Assembly: GCA_005882155.1 (NCBI GenBank)
Contig: VBCQ01000225.1
Coordinates: 1 to 7,941, forward strand
Origin: Betaproteobacteria bacterium
GTDB taxonomy: Bacteria; Pseudomonadota; Gammaproteobacteria; Burkholderiales; Burkholderiaceae_C
DNA: 7,941 bases
Direction of reading: 5' to 3'
In this document: positions 1 through 6,820 of the stretch, piece after piece
How the letters are laid out: each line of letters opens with the position of its first letter
Position numbering within the stretch: position 1 is the stretch's first letter
Position numbers and translations under genes: made by a program
Notes under the pieces: generated by a model
Seen by the model: the letters and a program-made list of their open reading frames with translations, nothing else
What the model was told of the DNA's origin: nothing
Databases searched by the model: none

Positions 1-591
1 ATGAACGTGATCGAGTTCCACACCTGGAACTCGACCAAGAAGAACATCGGCAAGCCCGACCGCATCGTCTTCGACCTCGACCCCGGCGAAGGCGTGTCGT
101 GGGCGCGCGTGCAGGAAGCGGCGACGCTGACCCGCGCGCTGTTGACCGAGCTCGGCCTCGACGCATGGCTCAAGACGAGCGGCGGCAAGGGCCTGCATGT
201 GTTCGTACCGATCGCGCCGCGTCTGGACGCCGACACGGTGAAGGACTTTTCGCAGGCGGTCGTGCAGCACATCGCGAAGACGATTCCATCGCGCTTCGTC
301 GCCAAGAGCGGCGCGTCGAACCGGGTCGGCAAGATCTTCGTCGACTACCTGCGCAACGGCCACGCGGCGACGACAGCCGCCGCGTTCTCGGCCCGCGCCC
401 GGCCGGGGATCGGCGTGTCGATGCCGATCGAATGGGACCAGCTCGGCGCGTTGAAGAGCGGCGCACAGTGGACCATCGCGACCGCGCGCGAGCACCTCTC
501 ATTCGTCAAGAGCGACCCGTGGGCGGCGTACTGGACGTCGAAGCAGACGCTCGCGGCGCCGATGAAGAAGCTCGGGTTCAAGCCGCCGTAG
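1..591 (+). CDS. ligD: Multifunctional DNA ligase D, C-terminal polymerase domain (5' end outside window)
   Basis: This is the end of LigD, the NHEJ enzyme that fills, trims and seals double-strand breaks held by Ku. The visible 196 residues belong to the archaeo-eukaryotic primase-type polymerase (POL) domain. The metal-binding pair lies in FDLDPGEG (Asp25 and Asp27 of the visible part), the nucleotide-binding SGGKGLHVFVP follows at 61-71 (His67), and the third acidic residue lies in KIFVDYLRNG (Asp116). All three catalytic motifs are present, so the domain looks active. In proteobacterial LigD the order is phosphoesterase, ligase, polymerase, which fits the protein ending here with LGFKPP. 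The ATG at base 1 falls inside the POL domain, so it is an internal methionine and the true start lies upstream of the window. The stop codon is the first part of a long inverted repeat. A stand-alone POL protein is possible but less likely beside ku. Confidence 0.93.
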   Translation: MNVIEFHTWNSTKKNIGKPDRIVFDLDPGEGVSWARVQEAATLTRALLTELGLDAWLKTSGGKGLHVFVPIAPRLDADTVKDFSQAVVQHIAKTIPSRFVAKSGASNRVGKIFVDYLRNGHAATTAAAFSARARPGIGVSMPIEWDQLGALKSGAQWTIATAREHLSFVKSDPWAAYWTSKQTLAAPMKKLGFKPP

Positions 592-654
592 CCTGGATGA
601 AATCCGGGAACGTGGCATACGAGTGACAGCCACCCCGGATTTCATCCGGGCTAC
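588..654. repeat. REP-like inverted repeat (long hairpin) between ligD and ku
   Basis: Two 21-base arms, 588-608 and 634-654, are reverse complements except for one T/G position, which can pair as a wobble in RNA. The loop is 25 bases. The core of each arm reads GGATGAAATCCGGG on one side and CCCGGATTTCATCC on the other. This GTAGCC-CGGATGAAATCCGGG type of palindrome resembles dispersed extragenic repeats known in many beta- and gammaproteobacteria. The left arm includes the ligD stop codon (589-591). As RNA it would form a very stable stem, so it could protect the ligD 3' end or weaken read-through into ku, but there is no U-tract for a standard intrinsic terminator. Confidence 0.85.
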
Positions 655-712
655 CGTGCAACTGCGCTGATTCCGCGCTAATCTGCCACCCCGACCTTCT
701 CGGAGCCCCGTC

Positions 713-1663
713 ATGGCCGCTCGTTCGATTGCTTCCCTGTCGCTCAGCTTCGGCCTGGTGTCGATCCCGGTGAAGGTGTTTTCGGCCACCGAAACCGCCG
801 GCGGCGTCGGCTTCAACCTGCTGCACAACTGCGGCTCGCGCGTCAAGCAGCAGTACCTGTGCATCAAGGAAAACATTCCGGTCGAACGCGCCGACATGGT
901 CAAGGGCTACGAGTTCGAGAAGGACCGCTACGTAATGTTCACGCCGGCCGAGCTGAAGGCGCTCGAGGAAGCACCGCGCTCGACGATCGACATCGTGTCG
1001 TTCATTCCGCTGTCGGCGGTCGACCCGATCTATTACGACAAGGCCTACTACCTCGCGCCCGACAAGCGCGGCGGCAAGCCCTACGGCCTCTTGCTGCAGG
1101 CGATGCGCGAAAGCGGGCGCTGCGCGCTCGCGCGCTGGGCCTGGAAGGGCAAGCAGTACGTCGTGCAGGTGAGGGCGCATGAAGAAGGCTTGATCCTGCA
1201 GCAGTTGCTGTACGCCGCCGAGGTTCGCTCGATGAAGGAGCTCGACATCGAGCGCGCCGAGATCAACAAGCCCGAGCTTCAGCTCGCGCTGCAACTGATC
1301 GACCAGATCTCCGAAGACAGCTACGACCCGGCCGAGTTCGAGGACGAGGAGAAGAAGCGCATCCTCGCCGCGATCGACGACAAGATCGCCGGCAAGCAGA
1401 TCGTCGTCACCGAAGGCCAGGAGGCGGCCGCCGGCGGCCAGGTCATCGACCTCGTCGATGCGCTGCGTGCGAGCCTTGCGCCGCGCAAGGGCGCCGTCGC
1501 GAAAGTCCCGCCGGCTGCGTCGCCGCTGACAGCACCGGCCGCAGCGGCGAAGGAAGCCGTCAAGGAAGCGGCCAAGGAGCGCAAGAGCGCCAAGCGCGCG
1601 ACGCCGGCGGCCGAGCCGGTCGAAGAAGCCGCCGCACCGGTTCGCTCGCGCGCGAGGAAGTAG
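713..1663 (+). CDS. ku: Bacterial non-homologous end-joining protein Ku
   Basis: Ku forms a homodimeric ring that threads onto double-strand DNA ends and recruits LigD. The 316-residue protein opens with the family's SIASLSLSFGLVSIPVKVF strand region and then shows ERADMVKGYEFEKDRYV (about 58-74), a DNA-ring segment ending SFIPLSAVDPIYYDKAYYLAPDKRGGKPYGLL (about 96-127), and a helical arm with EVRSMKELDIERAEI. From about residue 240 there is a low-complexity Ala/Lys/Arg-rich tail (KEAVKEAAKERKSAKR and more). Such basic tails are common in bacterial Ku, where they help DNA binding and sliding. The start is supported by GGAG at 702-705, seven bases before the ATG. It follows ligD on the same strand after 121 bases that hold the inverted repeat. 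Length is at the upper side of the usual range because of the tail. Confidence 0.96.
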   Translation: MAARSIASLSLSFGLVSIPVKVFSATETAGGVGFNLLHNCGSRVKQQYLCIKENIPVERADMVKGYEFEKDRYVMFTPAELKALEEAPRSTIDIVSFIPLSAVDPIYYDKAYYLAPDKRGGKPYGLLLQAMRESGRCALARWAWKGKQYVVQVRAHEEGLILQQLLYAAEVRSMKELDIERAEINKPELQLALQLIDQISEDSYDPAEFEDEEKKRILAAIDDKIAGKQIVVTEGQEAAAGGQVIDLVDALRASLAPRKGAVAKVPPAASPLTAPAAAAKEAVKEAAKERKSAKRATPAAEPVEEAAAPVRSRARK

Positions 1664-1679
1664 CAGGGTTCTCCGCCGG

Positions 1680-2522
1680 ATGCAGACCTACACCCTGAGC
1701 GGCATCCAATCGATGCTCGGCCTGTCGCGGGCCGTCATCACCAGCCTGATCGCCGCGGGGTTCGTCACGCCGAGCCGCGGCAAGCGCCGCGAGTACCGCT
1801 TCAGCTTCCAGGACGTGGTGCTGCTGCGCACTGCCTACAGCCTGCAGGCGGCGCAGATCTCGCCGCGCAAGATCGTGCGCTCGTTGAAGCAGCTCAAGGC
1901 CTCGCTGCCGAGCGAGCTGCCGCTGTCGGGGCTGCGCATTGCGGCGGTCGGCAACGACATCGCGGTCAAGGAAGGCGACCGCCACTGGGAGGCCGAGTCG
2001 GGCCAGTGGCTGATCGATTTCGAGGTCCGGCCGAAGCAGGGCAGCGTGAGCTTTCTGAGCCGCGAGCCTCAGCCCGCGCCGAAGCCGGAGCCGGAGCCGG
2101 AGGAACACGCTGACGACGATGCCGCGGCCTGGTTCGAGCGCGGCGTCAAGCTCGAAGCCAAGAGCGCGATCGACGCCGAGCACGCCTACCGCGAGGCGAT
2201 TCGCCAGGCGCCGAGCTACGTCGACCCGGTGCTCAACCTCGGCGTGTTGTTGTGCGACGCGGGCCGCTGCAGCGAGGCGGTCGCGCTGTACGCCCAAGCG
2301 CTGCGCGTCTGTGCCGACGAAGCGCTGCTGCACTTCAACCTCGCGATCGCGCTCGAAGACCTCGGCAGGAGCGATGAGGCGCTCGCGAGCTACACGACCT
2401 GCATGAAGCTCGAGCCCGCGATGGCCGATGCGCACTACAACGCCGCGCGCTTGCATGAGCAGCTCGGTCACCGAACGCAGGCGATCCGGCACTACAGCGA
2501 GTACCGGCGCCTGCAGCGTTAG
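1680..2522 (+). CDS. MerR-like helix-turn-helix protein fused to TPR repeats
   Basis: The 280-residue protein has a MerR-like winged-helix start (about 1-72: TLSGIQSMLGLSRAVITSLI, then GFVTPSRGKRREYRFSFQDV), which in this superfamily binds DNA. A middle segment of about 75-127 is unassigned. A Pro/Glu linker (PAPKPEPEPEE, about 132-142), encoded by short GAGCCG-type tandem codons, leads to three or four tetratricopeptide repeats (about 148-181, 182-215, 216-249 and a last partial one to 280), with typical AxxxYxxAL and LNLGVLLCDAG patterns. TPRs bind protein partners. It begins 16 bases after ku and ends 14 bases before the hydrolase, so the three are probably one transcript. No effector-binding domain of a classic MerR sensor is seen. 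A DNA-linked scaffold or regulator for end joining is an inference from position only. Confidence 0.85.
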   Translation: MQTYTLSGIQSMLGLSRAVITSLIAAGFVTPSRGKRREYRFSFQDVVLLRTAYSLQAAQISPRKIVRSLKQLKASLPSELPLSGLRIAAVGNDIAVKEGDRHWEAESGQWLIDFEVRPKQGSVSFLSREPQPAPKPEPEPEEHADDDAAAWFERGVKLEAKSAIDAEHAYREAIRQAPSYVDPVLNLGVLLCDAGRCSEAVALYAQALRVCADEALLHFNLAIALEDLGRSDEALASYTTCMKLEPAMADAHYNAARLHEQLGHRTQAIRHYSEYRRLQR

Positions 2523-2536
2523 GCCCGGCTTCAGCG

Positions 2537-3214
2537 ATGACGAGCGCAAGCCCCGAGCGCGTCGAGATCGTGGTCGACGCCACCCAGCAGGTCTCCGGCC
2601 TGCTACAGGTACCGGGCGACGCACGCGCCTGCTGCGTGCTCGCCCACGGCGCCGGCGCCGGCATGGCGCATCCGTTCATGGCTGCGGTCGCGAACGGCCT
2701 GGCCGAACGCGGCATCGCGACGCTGCGCTACCAGTTCCCGTACATGGAGCGCGGCTCGAAGCGGCCCGACCCGCCGAAGCTTGCGCATGCGACGGTGCGC
2801 GCGGCTGTCGATGCGGCAGCGCAGCGACTGCCCGGCATGCCGCTCGTCGCCGGCGGCAAGTCGTTCGGCGGCCGCATGACCTCGCAGGCGCAAGCCGCAG
2901 CGCCGCTGCGCGGTGTGCGCGGCATCGTCTTCATCGGCTTCCCGCTGCATCCGCCGAGCCAGCCGTCGGACGAGCGGGGCAAGCACCTGGCCGACGTGCA
3001 GGTCCCGATGCTGTTCCTGCAGGGCACACGCGACGAGCTCGCCGACCTCGCGCTGCTGCAGCCGCTCGTGCAGGCGCTCGGCGAGCGTGCGACGTTCAAG
3101 GTCATCGAACACGCCGACCATTCGTTCCACGTGCTCGCGCGCTCGGGCCGCAACGACAAGCAGGTGATGGAGGAATTGCTCGACGCGGTGGGCGCCTGGG
3201 TAGGGACTCTCTAG
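2537..3214 (+). CDS. Alpha/beta hydrolase, KANL3/Tex30-like family
   Basis: A 225-residue soluble alpha/beta-fold hydrolase with no signal peptide. The oxyanion segment is LAHGAGAGMAHPFM (35-48). The nucleophile elbow is GGKSFGG with Ser109, the acid is Asp166 in LQGTRDELAD, and the base is His195 in EHADHSFHV, so the catalytic triad is complete. Length and the KSFGG elbow fit the small KANL3/Tex30-type (dienelactone-hydrolase-like) group, whose bacterial substrates are generally unknown. The start 14 bases after the HTH-TPR gene is the first ATG in frame; no strong ribosome site precedes it, so coupling to the upstream gene is likely. Similar hydrolases are often encoded near unrelated genes, so its place next to ku need not mean a repair function. 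Confidence 0.88.
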   Translation: MTSASPERVEIVVDATQQVSGLLQVPGDARACCVLAHGAGAGMAHPFMAAVANGLAERGIATLRYQFPYMERGSKRPDPPKLAHATVRAAVDAAAQRLPGMPLVAGGKSFGGRMTSQAQAAAPLRGVRGIVFIGFPLHPPSQPSDERGKHLADVQVPMLFLQGTRDELADLALLQPLVQALGERATFKVIEHADHSFHVLARSGRNDKQVMEELLDAVGAWVGTL

Positions 3215-3461
3215 CCTCGGTATCCTTGCGCGATGACCGGCCCGGCCCGACGACCATCTCAGCCCGACAGCACGTTAGGGAGAACATTGAGTTCAAGGTA
3301 GTGCTTGCGGAAGCTCTCAAGCAGCCGCCGTTCCACCTAGAACGCTTGAGCTCTAGTTCTGCCCCGATGCTCTACCGGGGCCAGTCCCAGTTGCACAGCA
3401 ACCTCCAGCCTACGCTTGCTCGATCAGCACCAGGCGGAGCGTACGACGCGGCCACATTGAT
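3215..3461. other. Gene-free stretch; likely left boundary of the copper segment
   Basis: No supported gene lies here. The open frames crossing it are continuations of shadow frames. Composition is visibly less GC-rich around 3280-3360 than in the flanking genes. A small hairpin (GCCCCG at 3361-3366 with CGGGGC at 3376-3381, loop of nine) is present but lacks a T-run, so it is not a convincing terminator. Weak inverted repeats (CTCAAGC 3316-3322 with GCTTGAG 3344-3350) are also present. The style changes from the NHEJ block to decayed copper genes across this stretch, so a past recombination junction may lie here, but no transposon end, integrase site or tRNA was recognised. Confidence 0.5.
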
Positions 3462-3581
3462 GGGTTCCAGGTCAAGGATCCAGCGATGCTCGATGCTGTC
3501 AAGCCAGGCGACAAGGTGCAGTTCAAGGCCGAGCGGTCCCGGGGTGCCCTGGTCATCACCGAGATGCAGGTCGCCAGGTAA
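3462..3581 (+). pseudogene. cusF: CusF-like periplasmic copper-binding protein, 3' remnant
   Basis: Reading from 3462 to the TAA at 3579-3581 gives GFQVKDPAMLDAVKPGDKVQ, then FKAERSRGALVITEMQVAR. This is the typical C-terminal half of CusF/CopB-type small beta-barrel copper chaperones, which carry FxVKDPAML...VKxGDKVxF near their ends. The front half, with signal peptide and the His/Trp/Met copper ligands that precede this segment in E. coli CusF, is not found upstream in any frame. Just before it, bases 3451-3464 in the next frame read A-T-L-M-G, close to the family's AMTMGF, so one T may have been lost near 3465 in addition to the lost 5' part. No start codon or ribosome site makes this expressible. 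It ends seven bases from the stop of the facing copA. Confidence 0.75.
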
Positions 3582-3588
3582 ATCGCAC

Positions 3589-5804
3589 TCAGGGCGGCTC
3601 AGCGACCTGCATCGTCCGCAGTCGTAGCGCATTGGCTATCACGCTGACCGAGGACAGGGCCATGGCGGCAGCGGCGACCTCGGGAGACAGCAACAGCCCG
3701 AAGAACGGATAGAGCACACCGGCGGCCAACGGAATCCCGGCCACGTTGTACGCGAAAGAGAGGAACAGGTTCTGGCGAATATTGCTCATCGTGGCGCGCG
3801 AAAGCGTTCGGGCCCGGACGATGCCCATGAGGTCACCTTTCAGGAGGGTGACGCCCGCGCTTTCCATCGCCACATCCGTCCCGGTTCCCATTGCGATGCC
3901 CACGTCCGCCGCCGCGAGCGCGGGAGCATCATTGACGCCGTCGCCCGCCATGGCCACCACCCGGCCTTCGTGCTTCAGTCGATGCCCAACTCATGGCCAA
4001 CGGCTTGCGCGGTCGTCTTGCCGTCGCCCGTGAGCATGACGATGCGCACGCCGGACTTGCGCAGAGCCTGAAGGGCCCGCGGTGTGGTCGCTTTGATGGG
4101 ATCGGCGATTGCGACGAATCCTGCGAGGACGCCGTCGAGCCCGACGAAGATCACTGTGGCCGACTTGGCGCGTTGACGCTCGGCGGCTTCGTTCAGCGGC
4201 GCAATGTCGATGCTGTGCTCGGCCAGAAACTTCGCACTGCCGCAGACCACTTTCGCGCCGTCTACCACGCCCACCACTCCCTTGCCGACTGGAGAGTCAA
4301 AGTCGGTGACGGGCAAGAGCGGGAACGTCGCGTCCTGTGCAGCCGTCACGATGGCCGCTGCAAGCGGATGCTCGCTGGCGCGCTCGACGCTCGCGAGCTT
4401 CTGAAGAACAGCAGCAGCGTCGAATCCCGCGGCCGGTTCGACGTGGACCACCTTGGGTCGACCCTCTGTCAAGGTGCCCGTCTTGTCGACGACGAGCGTG
4501 TCGACCTTTTCCATGCGTTCCAGTGCTTCAGCGTCACGGATGAGCACGCCGTGTTGCGCGCCCTGGCCGACGCCGACCATGATGGACATCGGCGTGGCGA
4601 GTCCCAAGGCACAAGGACACGCAATGATGAGGACCGCCACGGCGGCGATGAGGGCGTACGAGAAGGAAGGGCTTGGACCCCACACGAGCCAGGCAACGAA
4701 GGTCAGAGCAGCCACCGCGATGACGACCGGCACGAACCAACCGGCGACCTGATCGGCCATGCGCTGGATCGGCGCACGGCTGCGCTGCGCGGCAGCGACC
4801 ATGTGCACGATCTGCGCAAGCATCGTGTCCGCGCCGACCTTCTCTGCGCGCATCACGAAGCCCCCCGTCTGGTTGAGCGTTCCGGCGGTGACCTTGGAAC
4901 TGGGCGCCTTGGCCACAGGCATCGGTTCGCCGGTGACCATCGACTCGTCGACCGTGCCCTTGCCTTCGGTCACCTCGCCGTCCACCGGCACCTTCTCTCC
5001 CGGGCGCACGCGAAGCAGTTCGCCGGCCTGGATGGTGTCGATCGGCACCGTCTCGTCGGTCCCATCGGGCTTCACGCGCACGGCGTTCTTGGGTGCCAGG
5101 TCCAGCAGCGCACGAATCGCACCCGAGGTCTTTTCCCTCGCTCGCAGCTCGAGCACTTGGCCGAGCAGGACGAGCACGGTGATCACGGCGGCCGCCTCGA
5201 AGTAGATCGGTACGGCACCGTCCGGTGTCCGCAATGCGACTGGAAACAGGTTCGGTGCAACGGTGCCCGCCACGCTGTAGAGCCATGCCGCGCCCGTGCC
5301 CAGAGCGATCAGCGAGAACATGTTCGGGCTGCGGTTCCTCACCGAAGCCGCGGCCCGCACGAAGAACGGCCAACCGGCCCACAGGACCACCGGTGTGCCG
5401 AGCAGGAACTGAATCCAGTTGGAAGTCTGTTGACCGATGAGGTGATGAATGTCGAAGAGATGGCCGCCCATCTCGAGCCCGAACACGGGGACGGTCAGCG
5501 CCAGGCCGATCCAGAAGCGGCGCGTCATGTCGCGCAACTCGGGACTTTCGCCGGCTTCTGCTGTCGCGAGTACCGGCTCCAGGGCCATGCCGCAGATGGG
5601 GCAGTTGCCGGGGCCCATCTGGCGCACCTGCGGGTGCATCGGGCAGGTGTACTCGACGTCCTTGCCGCCCGCGGTCACGCGCGGCACCGGCCGTTCGCCG
5701 TCAGGGCCTGCGTGCCCGTGATGCCGATGGACGCCCGCGTCGGGACGTGAATGGTGCTCATGCCCATGGTCGGCAGTCGTCGGAGCGTGGGAGTCTGGCT
5801 GCAT
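3589..5804 (-). pseudogene. copA: Cu(I)-exporting P1B-type ATPase CopA, disrupted by internal deletion
   Basis: This is a copper-translocating P-type ATPase in two frames. The first 609 codons (5804 to 3978) carry a His-rich N-terminus, a metal-binding YTCPMHPQ...CPICGM module (52-73) in place of CxxC-type HMA domains, the TGE actuator (291-293), the CPC transport site (396-398), the phosphorylated DKTGT (Asp440), SEHP (477-480) and TGDG (592-595). They end at ELGID then TGA (3975-3977). The other frame resumes at CTG 3978 with LKHEGRVVAMAGDGVNDAP and continues through YN and MxxSS copper-site helices to the stop at 3589. Relatives have about 17 residues between these blocks, including AEVLPxxK; they are missing. 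A loss of 52 bases would account for it, the intact protein being about 755 residues. The hinge lysine region and downstream helices are lost, so no active pump is expected. Start is supported by CAGGAG at 5810-5815. An assembly error is a weaker alternative. Confidence 0.9.
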
Positions 5805-5823
5805 GGTGGCTCCTGTTGCATGC

Positions 5824-5854
5824 AGTCTCGACGTTCCAACGGTAGGAAGGTCAA
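5824..5854 (-). promoter_or_regulatory. CueR-type copper-responsive promoter of copA
   Basis: On the minus strand TTGACC (+ strand 5849-5854) is followed by a 19-base spacer and GAGACT (5824-5829) as -10. The overlong 19-base spacer is the hallmark of promoters activated by MerR-family metal sensors. Within it is a dyad with seven-base arms ACCTTCC and GGAACGT (5845-5851 and 5831-5837) around a seven-base centre. This matches the CueR operator pattern ACCTTCC-N7-GGAAGGT with one mismatch. The -10 is weak, which suits activator dependence. It sits 20 bases before the copA start codon, upstream of its ribosome site. No cueR gene is in the window, so the regulator must act from elsewhere. Confidence 0.8.
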
Positions 5855-5870
5855 GCGCTGTGTTCTTGTT

Positions 5871-5890
5871 CCTTCTAGTGCGCTGGAAGG
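5871..5890. promoter_or_regulatory. Second CCTTC/GAAGG dyad upstream of copA
   Basis: CCTTC (5871-5875) and GAAGG (5886-5890) form an inverted repeat around ten bases, and another TTGACC on the minus strand (5895-5900) lies just upstream. The half-sites resemble those of the copA operator about 25 bases away, but the spacing differs by one from the CueR pattern and there is no -10 at the right distance. It may be an auxiliary or decayed sensor site, or simply a weak hairpin behind the upstream operon. Confidence 0.3.
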
Positions 5891-5913
5891 TTCAGGTCAA
5901 CAGTCGCCGCGTG

Positions 5914-6567
5914 CTACGCATGCCTATGCGCCCGGGCGCCCCTCGACGGAATGAACCGCGGTGTGGCCGCAGCGTACAGGCGCCACGCCTCACCGAACTC
6001 GCGAGCGGACTCTCGCTCCTCCGCGGCGGCCAAACGGGTGTACATGACCACCAGAACCGGGAACATGACCACCGTCAGCAAGGTGGGCCACTGCAGAAGG
6101 AACCCGACCATGATCAGCACGAATCCAACGTACTGCGGATGGCGGATGAAGCGGTACGGACCCGCGGTCGCGAGTTGATGGCGCCGCTGTGCGTGATACA
6201 GCACGTGCCAAGCGTTCGACAGAAGTGTGAATCCGGCGAAGATGGCCACGAAGCTCAAGATGTGGAAGAACCCGAAGTGCGGATTTCCGTGCTGTCCCGT
6301 CAGAAGCCACCAGAGGTGACCCGACTCGTGGCCGAAGAGGTTGACTTCCGGAAACCTCGAGCCAAGCCATCCCGACAGTACGTAGATCGTGAGCGGAAAC
6401 CCATACATCTCCGCGAACAGCGCAACGACGAAAGCCGAGTAGGCGCCGAAGCTTCGCCAGTCGCGAAGGGTTGCGGGTTTGAAGAAGCTGTAGGCGAAGC
6501 CGACGAAGACGACCGAGTTCAGGAGGACGAGACCCCAGAGCCCGTAGTCGTTGGTGGCGGTGTTCAT
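5914..6567 (-). CDS. Isoprenylcysteine carboxyl methyltransferase (ICMT)-family membrane protein
   Basis: A 217-residue inner-membrane protein with about four to five hydrophobic segments (roughly 10-28, 40-66, 98-118, 145-175). The ICMT-family signature GPYRFIRHPQYVGF lies at 136-149, followed after a membrane hairpin by AAEERESAREFGEAWRLYAA (about 181-200) and a PRFIP end. In this family these parts bind S-adenosylmethionine and form the active site. The bacterial substrate is unknown, since bacteria lack prenylated CaaX proteins. The chosen ATG at 6567 overlaps the stop of the DUF2933 gene in ATGA, which argues for translational coupling; an earlier in-frame ATG at 6654 would overlap that gene by 91 bases and adds an Arg/His-rich, unfamily-like stretch. 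It stops 110 bases before copA. Members of this family are often seen beside metal-export genes, so a role in metal stress is plausible but unproven. Confidence 0.85.
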   Translation of the reverse strand: MNTATNDYGLWGLVLLNSVVFVGFAYSFFKPATLRDWRSFGAYSAFVVALFAEMYGFPLTIYVLSGWLGSRFPEVNLFGHESGHLWWLLTGQHGNPHFGFFHILSFVAIFAGFTLLSNAWHVLYHAQRRHQLATAGPYRFIRHPQYVGFVLIMVGFLLQWPTLLTVVMFPVLVVMYTRLAAAEERESAREFGEAWRLYAAATPRFIPSRGARAHRHA

Positions 6568-6803
6568 TCGTTGCGCGGCTTGCCGGTGTCGCCGGTGTGC
6601 GAATCGCCGCCATGGTGATGGCCGTGGTGCATGAAGACGTGCATCAGCGGGCATGCGAGCAGCAACAAGTACGGCAGCGCGCCGAACAAGTGCGCACGGT
6701 GCTCGGCATAGAGCAAGAAGCCGCCCGCGAGTGCGGCGACCAGCAGTGCCACAAAGCCCGCTGAGCGCCAGAAAGACGCTGGCCTGGCGTCATTCATGTC
6801 CAT
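6564..6803 (-). CDS. DUF2933 small membrane protein with His-rich tail
   Basis: A 79-residue protein with two membrane segments: FVALLVAALAGGFLLYAEH (about 17-35) and LFGALPYLLLLACPLMHVFM (about 39-58). The AEHRAHLFGALPYLLLLACPLMHxFM block is the hallmark of DUF2933, a short family often found with copper and heavy-metal genes. The C-terminus holds HHGHHHGGDSH, which could bind Cu or Zn. The function of the family is unknown. The start is uncertain: ATG at 6803 is used here, ATG at 6797 is possible, and an in-frame GTG at 6824 would overlap the stop of the preceding gene by four bases (GTGA) and add seven residues. No good ribosome site precedes any of them, which favours coupling. It overlaps the downstream ICMT-family gene by four bases. 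Confidence 0.82.
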   Translation of the reverse strand: MDMNDARPASFWRSAGFVALLVAALAGGFLLYAEHRAHLFGALPYLLLLACPLMHVFMHHGHHHGGDSHTGDTGKPRNE

Positions 6804-6820
6804 GTTGGCGCCCGGTTCGC

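Noticed and set aside
1..3. ATG at base 1 as the true start of a short stand-alone protein
   Set aside because: It falls inside the conserved LigD polymerase domain, only 24 residues before the catalytic DLDP motif; the window simply begins there.
1560..2624. 354-codon minus-strand frame opposite the HTH-TPR gene
   Set aside because: Arg/Ala/Leu-rich shadow of the TPR coding frame without motifs.
3270..3290. GTTAGGG near 3274 as an integron attC core
   Set aside because: The core consensus GTTRRRY is not met and no partner RYYYAAC site at a suitable distance or intervening hairpin was found.
3361..3381. Hairpin GCCCCG/CGGGGC as a terminator
   Set aside because: Six-base stem without a T-run and about 150 bases from the nearest gene end.
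2428..3627. 399-codon + strand frame across the hydrolase and the gap
   Set aside because: It is Arg/Ala-rich in the overlap with the hydrolase and has no recognisable domain in the gap; it is a high-GC shadow frame.
3993..5750. 585-codon + strand open frame opposite copA
   Set aside because: It is the complement of a strongly motif-supported ATPase in GC-rich DNA; the translation is low-complexity Arg/His-rich with no family features.
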